From NCBI GenBank assembly GCA_003259005.1, contig QLII01000001.1, positions 5,038,501-5,102,500 on the forward strand: DNA of 64,000 nucleotides, read 5' to 3'. Source of the DNA: Spirosoma telluris. Its GTDB lineage: Bacteria > Bacteroidota > Bacteroidia > Cytophagales > Spirosomataceae. Positions 27,771 to 36,472 of the stretch are shown in pieces; position 1 is the stretch's first letter, and each line of letters starts with the position of its first letter. Below the pieces are notes generated by a model. It did not search any database. It saw only the letters and a program-made list of their open reading frames with translations, and was not told the DNA's origin. Position numbers and translations under genes: made by a program.

Positions 27771-30659
27771 TTACGTGTTTTGCCCTGCCAACTCCATCTT
27801 CAAAAATTTACCCGTATAACTTCCTTTCACTTCGGCCACTTTTTCAGGTGTGCCTTCGGCAATGATGTAACCGCCTTTGTTACCACCTTCGGGACCGAGG
27901 TCAATGAGGTGGTCAGAGACTTTGATCACGTCCAGGTTATGCTCGATAATCAGCACCGTATTCCCTTTATCGGCAAGCTTGTTCAGCACGTCGAGCAGGT
28001 GGGCGATGTCCTGAAAGTGTAAACCCGTAGTAGGTTCGTCGAGAATATACAGTGTCTTGCCAGTGTCTTTTTTAGATAACTCCTCCGCCAGTTTTACCCG
28101 TTGTGCTTCGCCACCCGACAGCGTCGTGGCATGTTGACCAAGGGTGATATAGCCCAGCCCCACATCGTTCAGCGTCGTTACTTTCCGCAGGATTTTTGGC
28201 TGACTGGCAAAGAAGTCTAATCCTTGCTCCACAGTCATATCGAGCACATCGGCAATGGATTTACCCTTGAAACGCACCTCCAATGTCTCGCGATTGAAGC
28301 GTTTGCCTTTGCAGGTTTCGCACATCACGTGAACATCGGGCAGGAACTCCATTTCTATTTTCTTCATGCCTGCGCCCTCACAATCCTCGCATCGACCGCC
28401 TTTCACGTTAAACGAGAACCGTCCAGGTTTGTAACCGCGAATTTTAGCTTCAGGTAATTCGGCAAACAGAGTTCTGATTTCCGAAAACATGCCCGTATAG
28501 GTAGCCGGGTTCGAACGGGGTGTACGACCAATGGGCGACTGATCGACTTCAATCACTTTGTCCAGATACTCTAGTCCCTCAACCGTTTTGAACGGCAGCG
28601 GCTCGCGCTTCGATTTATAGAAATGGCGATTCAGCACCGGAAACAATGTTTCGTGAATCAGGGATGATTTGCCGCTACCTGATACGCCCGTAATGGTCAC
28701 CATCCGACCCAGCGGTAGTTTCAAGGTCACGTTCTTCAGATTATGGCCCGTAGCATTCTTGATAATCAGAAATTTACCATTTCCCTTTCGTCGTTCGGCT
28801 GGCACCTCAATACTCCGACGACCGCTTAGATAATCGGCCGTGGTGCTGCTTCCTGCCAATCCGGCATACTGGTTTTTCAGAAACTCCTCAGGTGTTCCCT
28901 GATTAACAACCTGCCCACCGTGCCGACCTGCGCCGGGGCCAATATCAAGAATGAAATCGGATTCGAGCATCATGTCTTTATCGTGCTCGACAACCAGAAC
29001 CGTATTGCCCAAATCGCGCAGGTTTTTCAGCGAGTCGATGAGTTTCACGTTGTCGCGCTGATGCAGGCCAATACTGGGCTCATCCATGATATAGAGCACG
29101 CCTACCAACTGGGTCCCGATTTGGGTAGCCAGTCGGATACGCTGCGCTTCGCCACCCGATAAGGTCCGTAACGGACGGTCGAGCGTGAGGTAATCGAGAC
29201 CAATGTCGAGCAGGAAACCGATACGCTTACGAATCTCTTTCAAAATTTCCTTGGCAATGACGTTCTGCCGATCTGTCAAACGACTTTCCAACCCAGTAAA
29301 CCACTCTGTTAACTCGGAGATGTCCATGCGCGCCAGCTCTGAAATGTTTTTCTGGGCGATCTTGAAATACAGCGATTCTTTTTTCAGGCGTGCGCCTTCA
29401 CACTCAGGGCAAGGCTTCACCACCATGAAATCCTTGAGCCACTCCTGAATTTTATCGGTACTGTTTTCCTGTTGCCGTTTCAGGAAGTTGACAATGCCCT
29501 CAAATTTGAAACTATAATAATCTTCCCCAACGTACTTTTTCGAAGGTACAGTTGCCTCCTCTTCAGTACCGTACATTAAGGCATGAAGCAGATCTTCGGG
29601 AAACTTGACAACGGGCGTGGTGAGGTTAAGTTTGTACTTTTTCAGAATTGCTTCGATCTCTTTAAAGATCCACAATTCACGATATTCACCTAATGGCGCA
29701 ATGGCTCCCCGACTGATGCTCAGCGACTTATCCGGAATGACCGATTCTTCGGTAATCTCTTCTACAACACCCAGTCCATTACAAACCGGGCAAGCTCCGT
29801 AGGGCGAGTTGAACGAGAATGAGTTAGGCGATGGTTCATCATAACTAATTCCCGATTCAGGGTCCATCAGGTTTTGCGAGAAATAGACCAACTGCCCTGC
29901 TCCATCCAGCATCTGCATAGCCCCTTTGCCCTGTTTCAACGCCGTCTGGATTGATTGACTCAGTCGATAACGATCATCCGCTTTCGGCACGAGACGGTCA
30001 ATGACAATTTCAATATCATGGATTTTATAACGATCCAACTGCATCTTCGGTGCAATGTCCTGCACGACACCATCCACCCGAACTTTGGTATAGCCAGTTT
30101 TGGCAATTTGCACGAACAATTCGCGGTAATGCCCCTTTCGGCTTTTGATGATCGGTGCCAGTAAGGTCAGTTTTTGACCAGCATATTGCTCCAGAATGGT
30201 ATCAATAATCTGATCCTGCGACTGCCGTTCCATTTTCCGGCCCGTAATGTACGAGAACGCTTCACCCGCACGGGCGTAGAGTAGTCGCAGAAAGTCGTAA
30301 ATCTCGGTTGTGGTGCCAACCGTTGAACGCGGGTTTTTGGACGTAGTCTTTTGCTCGATGGAAATCACCGGACTCAACCCGTTGATTTTATCCACATCGG
30401 GCCGTTCCATATCGCCTATAAACGAGCGGGCATAGGCCGAAAAACTTTCCATGTACCGCCGTTGTCCTTCGGCATAAATCGTATCGAACGCCAGCGATGA
30501 TTTACCACTTCCGCTGATGCCAGTTACGACAACCAACTTGTTGCGGGGGATCGTAACATCAATATTTTTAAGGTTATGTTCACGGGCACCGAGGACTTCA
30601 ATCTGGTCGTATCCCGTCAGGTCAATATCGGTTAACTGTGGCTTTTCTTCAGTCGTCAC
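27771..30659 (-). CDS. uvrA: Excinuclease ABC subunit A
   Basis: Damage-recognition ATPase of nucleotide excision repair. It has two ABC modules: Walker A GISGSGKSS and GVSGSGKSS, signatures LSGGEAQRIRLATQIG and LSGGEAQRVKLAEEL, and Walker B YIMDEPSIGLH and YILDEPTTGLH. Zinc-finger cysteines appear in CPVCNGLG and in CEDCEGAG with CETCKGKR. The open frame begins at a TTG (30734), but I place the start at the GTG at 30659 (VTTEEKPQLTDI), which gives 962 aa and a family-typical N-terminus; a start cannot be fixed from an RBS here. The frame is intact over nearly 3 kb. Confidence 0.94.
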   Translation of the reverse strand: MTTEEKPQLTDIDLTGYDQIEVLGAREHNLKNIDVTIPRNKLVVVTGISGSGKSSLAFDTIYAEGQRRYMESFSAYARSFIGDMERPDVDKINGLSPVISIEQKTTSKNPRSTVGTTTEIYDFLRLLYARAGEAFSYITGRKMERQSQDQIIDTILEQYAGQKLTLLAPIIKSRKGHYRELFVQIAKTGYTKVRVDGVVQDIAPKMQLDRYKIHDIEIVIDRLVPKADDRYRLSQSIQTALKQGKGAMQMLDGAGQLVYFSQNLMDPESGISYDEPSPNSFSFNSPYGACPVCNGLGVVEEITEESVIPDKSLSISRGAIAPLGEYRELWIFKEIEAILKKYKLNLTTPVVKFPEDLLHALMYGTEEEATVPSKKYVGEDYYSFKFEGIVNFLKRQQENSTDKIQEWLKDFMVVKPCPECEGARLKKESLYFKIAQKNISELARMDISELTEWFTGLESRLTDRQNVIAKEILKEIRKRIGFLLDIGLDYLTLDRPLRTLSGGEAQRIRLATQIGTQLVGVLYIMDEPSIGLHQRDNVKLIDSLKNLRDLGNTVLVVEHDKDMMLESDFILDIGPGAGRHGGQVVNQGTPEEFLKNQYAGLAGSSTTADYLSGRRSIEVPAERRKGNGKFLIIKNATGHNLKNVTLKLPLGRMVTITGVSGSGKSSLIHETLFPVLNRHFYKSKREPLPFKTVEGLEYLDKVIEVDQSPIGRTPRSNPATYTGMFSEIRTLFAELPEAKIRGYKPGRFSFNVKGGRCEDCEGAGMKKIEMEFLPDVHVMCETCKGKRFNRETLEVRFKGKSIADVLDMTVEQGLDFFASQPKILRKVTTLNDVGLGYITLGQHATTLSGGEAQRVKLAEELSKKDTGKTLYILDEPTTGLHFQDIAHLLDVLNKLADKGNTVLIIEHNLDVIKVSDHLIDLGPEGGNKGGYIIAEGTPEKVAEVKGSYTGKFLKMELAGQNT

Positions 30660-30756
30660 GTTGGCTTGGCTTATTCTAAAGAACAACGTAAAACGAGCGG
30701 GGGTAGTTTCCGGGAAGACGGTGGGTTTTTGCAATAGTGGGTTCTGGCAAATTGCT

Positions 30757-30764
30757 TATCTTTG
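30757..30764 (+). promoter_or_regulatory. Candidate -7 box of the second Uma2 gene
   Basis: TATCTTTG matches TAnnTTTG exactly, 22 bases before the ATG at 30787. The nearest upstream TTTTTG is at about 25-base spacing. The gene diverges from uvrA. Confidence 0.45.
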
Positions 30765-30786
30765 GCTGTATTCTACTGCAATTTTT

Positions 30787-31421
30787 ATGGCTACAGCTTA
30801 CGATACTCCTCGGTGGCCTTCTCCCGTTCGTACGACAGCCCGCTTAAAAGGCAAAATCCCGGATTCTCTAATTTATGAGATTATGGACAGTAAGCCTATT
30901 TATCGCAAAGGTTACCGGGACGTTTTATCAGGAAAAAAACATTAGAGGAAATTATGGGGTCGAGTAGCCTTCGGGCCATTATTGTGTATTATTTAACAGG
31001 ATTCATTAGCCGATTTATTGATGAGGATACGTACAATGTATTGGTTAATGAGGCTGGGTTACACCTTGACCATCGAACGAACTTAGCCAATGACATTGCT
31101 ATTTTTGAACAAACCGTGCTGCCGGGCAATCGAATCTCCAAAAAATACGCCGACGTGCCTCCCAAAATTGCTATCGAAGTGGATATTGAAGCTGATGTAG
31201 CTGAGATGACAGAGACGGGTTATATATACAAAAAGACCCGTAAGCTATTTGATTTCGGTGTTCAAAAAATTATTTGGGTATTAACCGACGCACAGGTTGT
31301 TATGATTGCAACGCCCGAGCGAATCGAAACGGTGAACTGGGATAAAGATGTGGAGATAATGGACGGCAATGCGTTTAACATTGGGGCGTATCTGACTAAA
31401 AAAGGAATTAGCATTCCCTAA
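30787..31421 (+). CDS. Uma2-family (DUF820) endonuclease-like protein (one apparent 1-base deletion)
   Basis: The restored protein has 211 aa: an N-terminal segment with IPDSLIYEIMDSKPIYRKGY, a helical region, then the core KYADVPPKIAIEVDIEADVAEMTETGYIYKKTRKLFDFGVQKIIWVLTDAQ with family-like acidic residues and the IWVLT strand. The frame breaks in a 7-A run (30933-30939); eight A restore it. This run could slip during transcription, but the same error type hits housekeeping genes, so a sequence error is simpler. It is the first gene of the accessory island after uvrA and related to the Uma2 gene at 10429. Confidence 0.75.
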
Positions 31422-31498
31422 CTATGATATTTCAGGATTTGTTTCCCCACCTGCTGTCTGGAACCTATTCGCTATCTTCACTAAAAACAGCTTAGCTA

Positions 31499-31735
31499 AT
31501 GCTTACCGCAGTTAAAGGCACTTACGACCACGGTCAAATCATATTACATGAAACACCATCCATTCCAGAAGGAACAGAGGTGATTGTGACGTTTTTAGAG
31601 AACGAGACAAACGAAAAGCCTCAAAAAACTGGTATACACGATAAACAGGGCATTCGCTTTGGCTCGCTAACCGGCAAAGTAAGTGTTCCGGCTGATTTTA
31701 ACGAGCCACTCGACGATCTTAATGAGTATATATAA
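31499..31735 (+). CDS. Putative type II antitoxin partner of the PIN toxin
   Basis: The 78-aa acidic protein starts MLTAVKGTYDHGQIILHE and continues with IPEGTEVIVTFLE, a beta-rich pattern seen in small antitoxins that precede PIN-domain toxins (DUF2281/AbrB-like). The second half is charged and probably disordered, fitting a toxin-binding tail. It ends 6 bases before the PIN gene, the usual TA order and spacing. The function is inferred from context; no direct DNA-binding motif is certain. Confidence 0.65.
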   Translation: MLTAVKGTYDHGQIILHETPSIPEGTEVIVTFLENETNEKPQKTGIHDKQGIRFGSLTGKVSVPADFNEPLDDLNEYI

Positions 31736-31741
31736 TCCAGA

Positions 31742-32145
31742 ATGAATGTACTTATTGATACCCAAATACTAATCTGGATTCAGGAAAATAACACTTCTAT
31801 CTCGAAGTTCGCACGCGCGGCTTTGCTTTAACCGATTCGGCAAATCGAATTTACGTATCTCAAATCAGCTTTATTGAGATAGCGATCAAGCTAAAAATCG
31901 GAAAACTACCTGATTTTCGGGTATCAGTAGACGAGCTTATTGCTCAAACAAGGCAGGACGGATTCCGTATTATTCAGCTCGATAACCTGCATATCGTATC
32001 CTATGATCTGATTCCCCTTTACCCTGACCATCGCGATCCTTTTGATAGACTAATTCTGGCTACGGCTTTGGCCGAAAAAATGCCAATTATCTCAGCAGAC
32101 GAGAAGTTTTGGCGATATAGGGATATTGTCGAGGTGATTTGGTAG
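31742..32145 (+). CDS. PIN-domain (VapC-like) ribonuclease toxin (one apparent 1-base deletion)
   Basis: The restored 134-aa protein begins MNVLIDTQILIWI with the first PIN acidic residue in LIDTQ. It continues with SQISFIEIAIKLKIGKL (conserved Glu) and ends with YPDHRDPFDRLILATALAE and ISADEKF, which carry the remaining acidic residues. This is the subfamily with a DPFDRLI(I/L)A motif. The frame breaks at TTT 31827-31829; one T restores it. As read, the protein would stop after 29 residues. It would cleave RNA when free of its antitoxin, encoded immediately upstream. Confidence 0.75.
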
Positions 32146-32277
32146 ACTACCGCTTTTCACCCCGCCACGTTTTACCATCCTAACATGCTCAGAACACGGT
32201 GGCGTAAAACGATGGCTTTAAGACAATGGGTGGGGTAACGTTGTTATAGGCTTACTAACTCAACGTTTCCAATCGTC

Positions 32278-32594
32278 ATGACCGACGTACACACACCCGC
32301 ACAACGGAGCTACAATATGTCTCGCGTGCGGAGCAAAGACACCAAACCGGAGCTAATCGTCCGCAAATGTCTCCACGCCCACGGTTTTCGCTACAAGCTC
32401 CACGATAAAAAGCTCCCCGGCAAACCCGATGTAGTGCTCCCAAGTACAAAACCGTTATTTTCGTGCATGGCTGTTTCTATCACGGCCATGAGGGTTGCCG
32501 TTACTTCGTTGTTCCTAAGACCTGAACGGATTGGTGGCTTGACAAAATCAATGGAAATAAACGCAGAGATATTCGCATTAAAACAAACTTTTAG
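32278..32594 (+). pseudogene. vsr: Remnant of a very-short-patch-repair (Vsr) endonuclease gene
   Basis: The start NMSRVRSKDTKPELIVRK, LHDKKLPGKPDVVLP and, after one missing C at CCC 32439-32441, TVIFVHGCFYHGHEGCRYF match Vsr, the T-G mismatch nickase that accompanies cytosine methyltransferases. Even with the frame fixed there is an in-frame TGA at 32523-32525 where the family has Arg (KT-stop-TDWWLDKINGNKRRD). The reading then stops at 32592-32594, before the final strand and helix of the family. Unlike other split genes here, this one looks truly dead. AT-rich DNA begins right at its truncated end. No Dcm-type methyltransferase is nearby. Confidence 0.75.
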
Positions 32595-32618
32595 ATACCA
32601 TTTAGTACAAATAATAAA

Positions 32619-32626
32619 TATATTTG
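32619..32626 (+). promoter_or_regulatory. Candidate -7 box of the HNH endonuclease gene
   Basis: TATATTTG matches TAnnTTTG exactly, 34 bases before the ATG at 32661, in the AT-rich DNA after the vsr remnant. No good -33 element was found. Confidence 0.45.
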
Positions 32627-32660
32627 ATTGTGATTATATCCTCCTCTATTTCTACTTTAA

Positions 32661-33845
32661 ATGCATGTTTCTTTCGATTCTATAAAAATAGGCCAAGAAT
32701 ACTCCCGTAAATTTTTAGCAGAGATTTGGAATTATGCAGCCTACCAAGCCCTTGCTCGCGGTGTAGTAACGCCAAAAGGAGATTCAAAAATTATTTTATT
32801 TGTTACTGCAGAGAAACAGGGTTCTCTAGAGCAGTATGCTGACAAATTAGTAGATGAATATTTACATTGGGAAGGGCCAAACGATCATTTTGCAGAAAAT
32901 CGGATGGTATATGCCCGATCAAATAGAGAAGAAATTCATTTATTTTTCAGAGCAATTCATCATACTAATTTCATATACTTTGGAAAAATTGAGGTTGTTA
33001 GCGTAGAGTTAGCATCCCAATACCCAAGCAAATTTGTATTTCATTTGAATGAATACTATGCTGACACAACTTATAAAATAGTATCTGATCATTGGACACG
33101 GAAACAGCTACTTGCCGTTTTCAATTTATACCTAAAGTTACCACCTGGCAAACTTGACCCCAGTAATAAAGAGATAGGAAAATTTGCTAGTTTAATTGGA
33201 AAAAGTGACAGTTCCGTTGCGATGCGATTAAACAATTTTGCTTTTGTTGACCCCTACAATAAGCAACATGGCACAATTGGTTTACAAGAAGGTTCAATGC
33301 AAATACAGTCAATATGGAATGAGTTTATAGCTAATCAGGAAGATTTGATTTACGAGAGCGAAAGTATAATCGCTGATTATCAGAACAAAACAATAGAAGA
33401 AACAAATTCTGATGTTGATTTTCAAGTTTCTGATTTAAAAGGCGAATATAAAACCAGGTCTATCAAAACCCGAGTTAATCAGAACGTTTTTCGAAAAATG
33501 GTTTTAAAAACATATGCGAACCGATGTGCCATTTCAGGACTAAACCAACCTGAGTTGTTAATAGCTGGTCATATTGTACCTTGGGCTGTCAATAAAGAAG
33601 AAAGATTAAACCCTGAAAATGGCATCTGCCTATCATATCTATATGATCGTGCTTACGAAACTGGATTAATTTGCATTGATACAGATTATAAAGTATTAAT
33701 TTCGAAACAATTAAAGGAAGAGTTTTCGAAAGATTTTTTTCAGCGATTCTTTGGTCATTTTGAACATCAGCTAATTCATATTCCTAGCACATATCAACCA
33801 AAGAAGGAATTCCTTGAGTATCGTTTAAATCGTTTTGACAAATGA
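32661..33845 (+). CDS. HNH endonuclease with N-terminal DUF3427-like domain (putative modification-dependent restriction enzyme)
   Basis: The 394-aa protein has three regions. Residues ~1-140 (KIGQEYSRKFLAEIW, ILFVTAEKQ, YLHWEGPNDHFAE, IHLFFRAIHH, FIYFGKIEVV) resemble DUF3427, a domain found with helicases and nucleases and proposed to read modified DNA. Residues ~145-250 (WTRKQLLAVFNLYLKLPPGK, EIGKFASLIGKSDSSVAMRL) resemble a helical linker seen in other HNH restriction enzymes. Residues ~275-370 are an HNH_2-type nuclease: CAISGLNQPELLIAGHIVPW with H304, N320 in NPENGICLS, then Y328 where relatives usually have His. Base composition is clearly more AT-rich than its neighbours, suggesting transfer. 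It overlaps the next gene by 4 bp. The modified-base role is inference. Confidence 0.68.
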   Translation: MHVSFDSIKIGQEYSRKFLAEIWNYAAYQALARGVVTPKGDSKIILFVTAEKQGSLEQYADKLVDEYLHWEGPNDHFAENRMVYARSNREEIHLFFRAIHHTNFIYFGKIEVVSVELASQYPSKFVFHLNEYYADTTYKIVSDHWTRKQLLAVFNLYLKLPPGKLDPSNKEIGKFASLIGKSDSSVAMRLNNFAFVDPYNKQHGTIGLQEGSMQIQSIWNEFIANQEDLIYESESIIADYQNKTIEETNSDVDFQVSDLKGEYKTRSIKTRVNQNVFRKMVLKTYANRCAISGLNQPELLIAGHIVPWAVNKEERLNPENGICLSYLYDRAYETGLICIDTDYKVLISKQLKEEFSKDFFQRFFGHFEHQLIHIPSTYQPKKEFLEYRLNRFDK

Positions 33846-34168
33846 ACTACGGCACATTAACCAATCTCGTTTATGCCGAGAACAAACCCTACGAACCCAA
33901 AATTGGAGATGGAGCTACACTGATTTGCTGGTCAGATCGTCGCGCTTATACAGTCATTGATGTAAAGAAAACGTATCTCCTTGTTACTCGTGATATTGTT
34001 GAACGAACTGACCGAAATTTCGAGAAAGGACCACAGGAGTATTTATATGAAACCGATATAAATGCAATACCCCAAAGGGCAAATCTTCGCAAAGACGGCA
34101 ATTATTATCTCGGTGGCCAAGTTTTAAAAGTCGGCTATCGCAACGAATACGAAGACCCAACTTTCTGA
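33842..34168 (+). CDS. Small protein coupled to the HNH endonuclease, unknown function
   Basis: The 108-aa protein begins by an ATGA overlap with the HNH gene stop, so the two are probably translated together. It contains GDGATLICWSDRRAYTVIDV and a later RANLRKDGNYYLGG block. From memory this resembles small hypothetical proteins common in phage and plasmid genomes, which I could not check. No catalytic motif or membrane segment is visible. Being locked to the endonuclease gene it could be a regulator or immunity factor, but this is only context. Confidence 0.6.
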   Translation: MNYGTLTNLVYAENKPYEPKIGDGATLICWSDRRAYTVIDVKKTYLLVTRDIVERTDRNFEKGPQEYLYETDINAIPQRANLRKDGNYYLGGQVLKVGYRNEYEDPTF

Positions 34169-34193
34169 CTGAGCATTTTTCAACCTGTAACCT

Positions 34194-34228
34194 AAGCCCG
34201 TAAGAATTTCTTGCGGGTTTGTTTTTTA
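34194..34228 (+). terminator. Terminator of the HNH operon
   Basis: AAGCCCGTAAG pairs with CTTGCGGGTTT (two G-T type pairs) around a 5-base loop and is followed by GTTTTTTA. Confidence 0.75.
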
Positions 34229-34415
34229 CTCTAAGCCGTTCTCAACGAACCTTGGATCAATGTCATTGTTGAAATCCCCCGCAATCTAGAGCGAACTCCC
34301 ACACAACTATACTATTCCAAGAACTTCCCAACTAGCCAACGGCCTAACCAGCTGACTTCCTTCCCCTTACACAACTCGGCGATTTATCTCATATCAGTTA
34401 TCTAGCTAAGCAGGC
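34229..34415. other. Intergenic region with no recognised content
   Basis: This stretch between the island terminator and the nrdB promoter shows no ORF, repeat or recognisable RNA. An NrdR-type operator would be expected near nrdB, but I see no convincing one. Confidence 0.45.
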
Positions 34416-34445
34416 TTGCAGAAGCGGGCAGAAAGCTTAATTTTG
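34416..34445 (+). promoter_or_regulatory. nrdB promoter with both -33 and -7 elements
   Basis: TTG at 34416-34418, a spacer of exactly 19 bases, then TAATTTTG (34438-34445), an exact TAnnTTTG box. This is the best-formed promoter in the window. The leader to the ATG at 34528 is about 75 bases. Confidence 0.6.
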
Positions 34446-34527
34446 TTAATCCGATTTCAATGTATAAGTAGCCGCTCAGTTCAATGAGACTGACTGACTT
34501 TTACGCATAAACCGCAGATCCAATACT

Positions 34528-35597
34528 ATGGTACAGACTGATGTAATTGAACCGATCTTAGAAGAAGACAAAGGCCGCTTTGTGCTGTTCCCGATCAAGC
34601 ACTGGGACATTTGGGAATACTATAAAACCCACGAAGCATCGTTCTGGACAGCCGAAGAGATTGACCTCGGGCAGGATATGAAAGACTGGAACAGCCTCAG
34701 TGATGGCGAACGGCACTTCATTTCGCACGTACTGGCCTTCTTCGCAGCATCGGATGGCATTGTGAATGAGAACCTTGCGGTCAATTTCCTGTCGGAAGTA
34801 CAATATGCCGAAGCCAAGTGTTTCTACGGTTTCCAGGTTATGATGGAGAACATCCACTCCGAAACGTATTCGCTCCTGATTGACACCTATATTAAAGACC
34901 CGGTTGAAAAAGACCGTTTACTGAATGCCATTGACACCATCCCTGCGTTCAGAAAAAAGCAGAGTGGGCTCTGCGCTGGATCGACAACGGTTCGTTTGCC
35001 GAGCGACTCATTGCCTTTGCGGTTGTTGAGGGCATTTTCTTCTCGGGGTCGTTCTGTTCCATTTATTGGCTAAAAAAACGGGGCATGATGCCGGGTCTGA
35101 CCTTCTCGAACGAGCTGATTTCCCGCGATGAAGGGCTACACCGCGACTTTGCCTGTATGCTTTATACCGATCACATTGTCAATAAACTACCGGAGTCGGA
35201 GATTTACGATATCATCCGGAATGCAGTCGACATTGAGCAGGAGTTTGTGGCTGATGCGCTGCCGGTATCGCTGATTGGTATGAACGCCGAACTGATGAAG
35301 CAGTACATTGCCTTCGTTGCCGATCACCTGCTGGTGACGCTGGGCTTGCAGAAAATCTATAACGTAACGAACCCATTCGATTTCATGGATATGATTTCGT
35401 TACAGGGCAAAACCAACTTCTTCGAGAAGCGTGTAGGTGAATACCAGCGTGGCGAAGTGATGTCTAAATTTAAAGCGATGAAAGCATCTGCCCTGGCTCC
35501 ACAGGATGCCGAAAATCCAGCCCCGCTGTGGTGGCCGAAGAACCAAAAGGCATTACGTTCGACGCCGATTTTTAAGTATATATACTCCGCTTATTAG
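34528..35597 (+). CDS. nrdB: Class I ribonucleotide reductase small (beta) subunit (one apparent 1-base deletion)
   Basis: This subunit carries the di-metal centre and radical for reduction of ribonucleotides. It starts with the family-typical FPIKHWDIWEYYKTHEASFW. It has the metal-ligand helices EIDLGQDMKDW (Asp/Glu), MENIHSETYSLLIDTY (ExxH), GLHRDFACMLY and EQEFVADALP. The C-terminus NQKALRSTPIFKYIYSAY would dock the alpha subunit. The frame breaks between 34947 and 34958 (GCGTTC next to a 6-A run); one base restores 356 aa. No nrdA is in the window, so the two subunits are encoded apart, or nrdA lies elsewhere. A strong promoter and a terminator bound it as a single gene. Confidence 0.92.
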
Positions 35598-35630
35598 AAA
35601 AGTCCGGTTCTAAGCCGGGACTTTTCTATT
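35598..35630 (+). terminator. nrdB terminator
   Basis: AAAAGTCCGG pairs with CCGGGACTTTT around TTCTAAG, followed by a T-rich tract, immediately after the stop codon. Confidence 0.8.
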
Positions 35631-35675
35631 TTTAGACTTTATCTCCTCTTTTATACTACTACTTCTTCTTTCCGA

Positions 35676-36350
35676 ATGAATCGACTAGACGTTATCCAGG
35701 CCCTTATGCGCCAGAAAGGCCTCAAGAATTACCTCGAAATTGGGGTGGAAAACGGTCATATTTTCTTTCGCATTAAGAGTTCCTTTAAAGTTGCTGTCGA
35801 CCCGAAATTCATCTTTGATGCAGGCCGCCGATTCGGGAAAGCTATTCTGAATCCGTACAATCTGAACAATCAGTACTTTGAGAAGACCAGCGACGATTTT
35901 TTTACCCAGGACGCCCAACAGGTTTTCGCCGAAAAAAAGCTTCAGTTAGCGCTGGTCGATGGCATGCATGAATATCATTTTGCCCTACGTGATGTTGAAA
36001 ATACGCTCAATTACATGGGCGATGATGGCGTCATTATCATGCACGACTGTAACCCACAAACGGTAGGAGCTGCTGGACATTTTGAGGACTGGGAAGTGGG
36101 GGAATGGAATGGCGACGTTTGGAAAACCATTATTCACCTCCGCAGTCAACGCCCAGACCTGAACGTATTTGTGCTCGACTGCGACCAGGGTCTGGGGATC
36201 GTCACCCGAAAAAAGCCAGAATCTGCTCTAGCGTTTACCCCCGCTCAAATTGAGGCTATGACCTATGATGAGTTGGTTAAGGATCGAAAAAAGTTGCTCA
36301 ACTTAAAGCCGACCGACTATTTCTACGAGTACTTTGGATTGAGAGCCTGA
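35676..36350 (+). CDS. Class I SAM-dependent methyltransferase-like protein
   Basis: The 224-aa protein has a Rossmann-type motif I (YLEIGVENGHIF), an acidic end of the second strand (VAVDPKF), the middle motif QLALVDGMHEYHFALRDVENTL and the strand GVIIMHDCNP. This pattern matches the Methyltransf_24 group often found near glycan or lipid synthesis genes. The methyl acceptor is unknown. It precedes a convergent FkbM methyltransferase and a GT2 glycosyltransferase, hinting at a role in surface glycan decoration. The frame is intact. Confidence 0.75.
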   Translation: MNRLDVIQALMRQKGLKNYLEIGVENGHIFFRIKSSFKVAVDPKFIFDAGRRFGKAILNPYNLNNQYFEKTSDDFFTQDAQQVFAEKKLQLALVDGMHEYHFALRDVENTLNYMGDDGVIIMHDCNPQTVGAAGHFEDWEVGEWNGDVWKTIIHLRSQRPDLNVFVLDCDQGLGIVTRKKPESALAFTPAQIEAMTYDELVKDRKKLLNLKPTDYFYEYFGLRA

Positions 36351-36377
36351 AGGGTCCAGGTATGGCTGTGGCTAATT

Positions 36378-36450
36378 TTTGTCCTCCCGACGAAGGAGGG
36401 ATCTCAAGTATCAGGAAAGTATGAGATCCCTCCTTCGTCGGGAGGACAAA
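36378..36450. terminator. Perfect 29-bp inverted repeat between convergent methyltransferase genes
   Basis: Arms 36378-36406 and 36422-36450 are perfectly complementary with a 15-base spacer. Each arm contains a smaller palindrome (CCTCC CGACGAA GGAGG). It likely works as a two-way terminator and shares the nested design of the recA/gltA repeat. Confidence 0.85.
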
Positions 36451-36472
36451 TTCACTCATAATTTACGCCAGA

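Noticed and set aside
30933..30939. Programmed or transcriptional slippage on the 7-A run of the second Uma2 gene
   Set aside because: The run is slippery, but identical single-base losses affect C and G runs in gltA, gpmI, sucA and others. A common consensus error explains all.
32146..32277. Possible inverted repeat with CGCCACGTTTTAC and GGTGGCGTAAAACG
   Set aside because: The two halves share words, but in swapped order, so no continuous stem forms. It is too weak to list as a repeat.
34229..34415. NrdR operator or riboswitch upstream of nrdB
   Set aside because: I found no pair of NrdR-like boxes and no recognisable riboswitch core; only the promoter is supportable.
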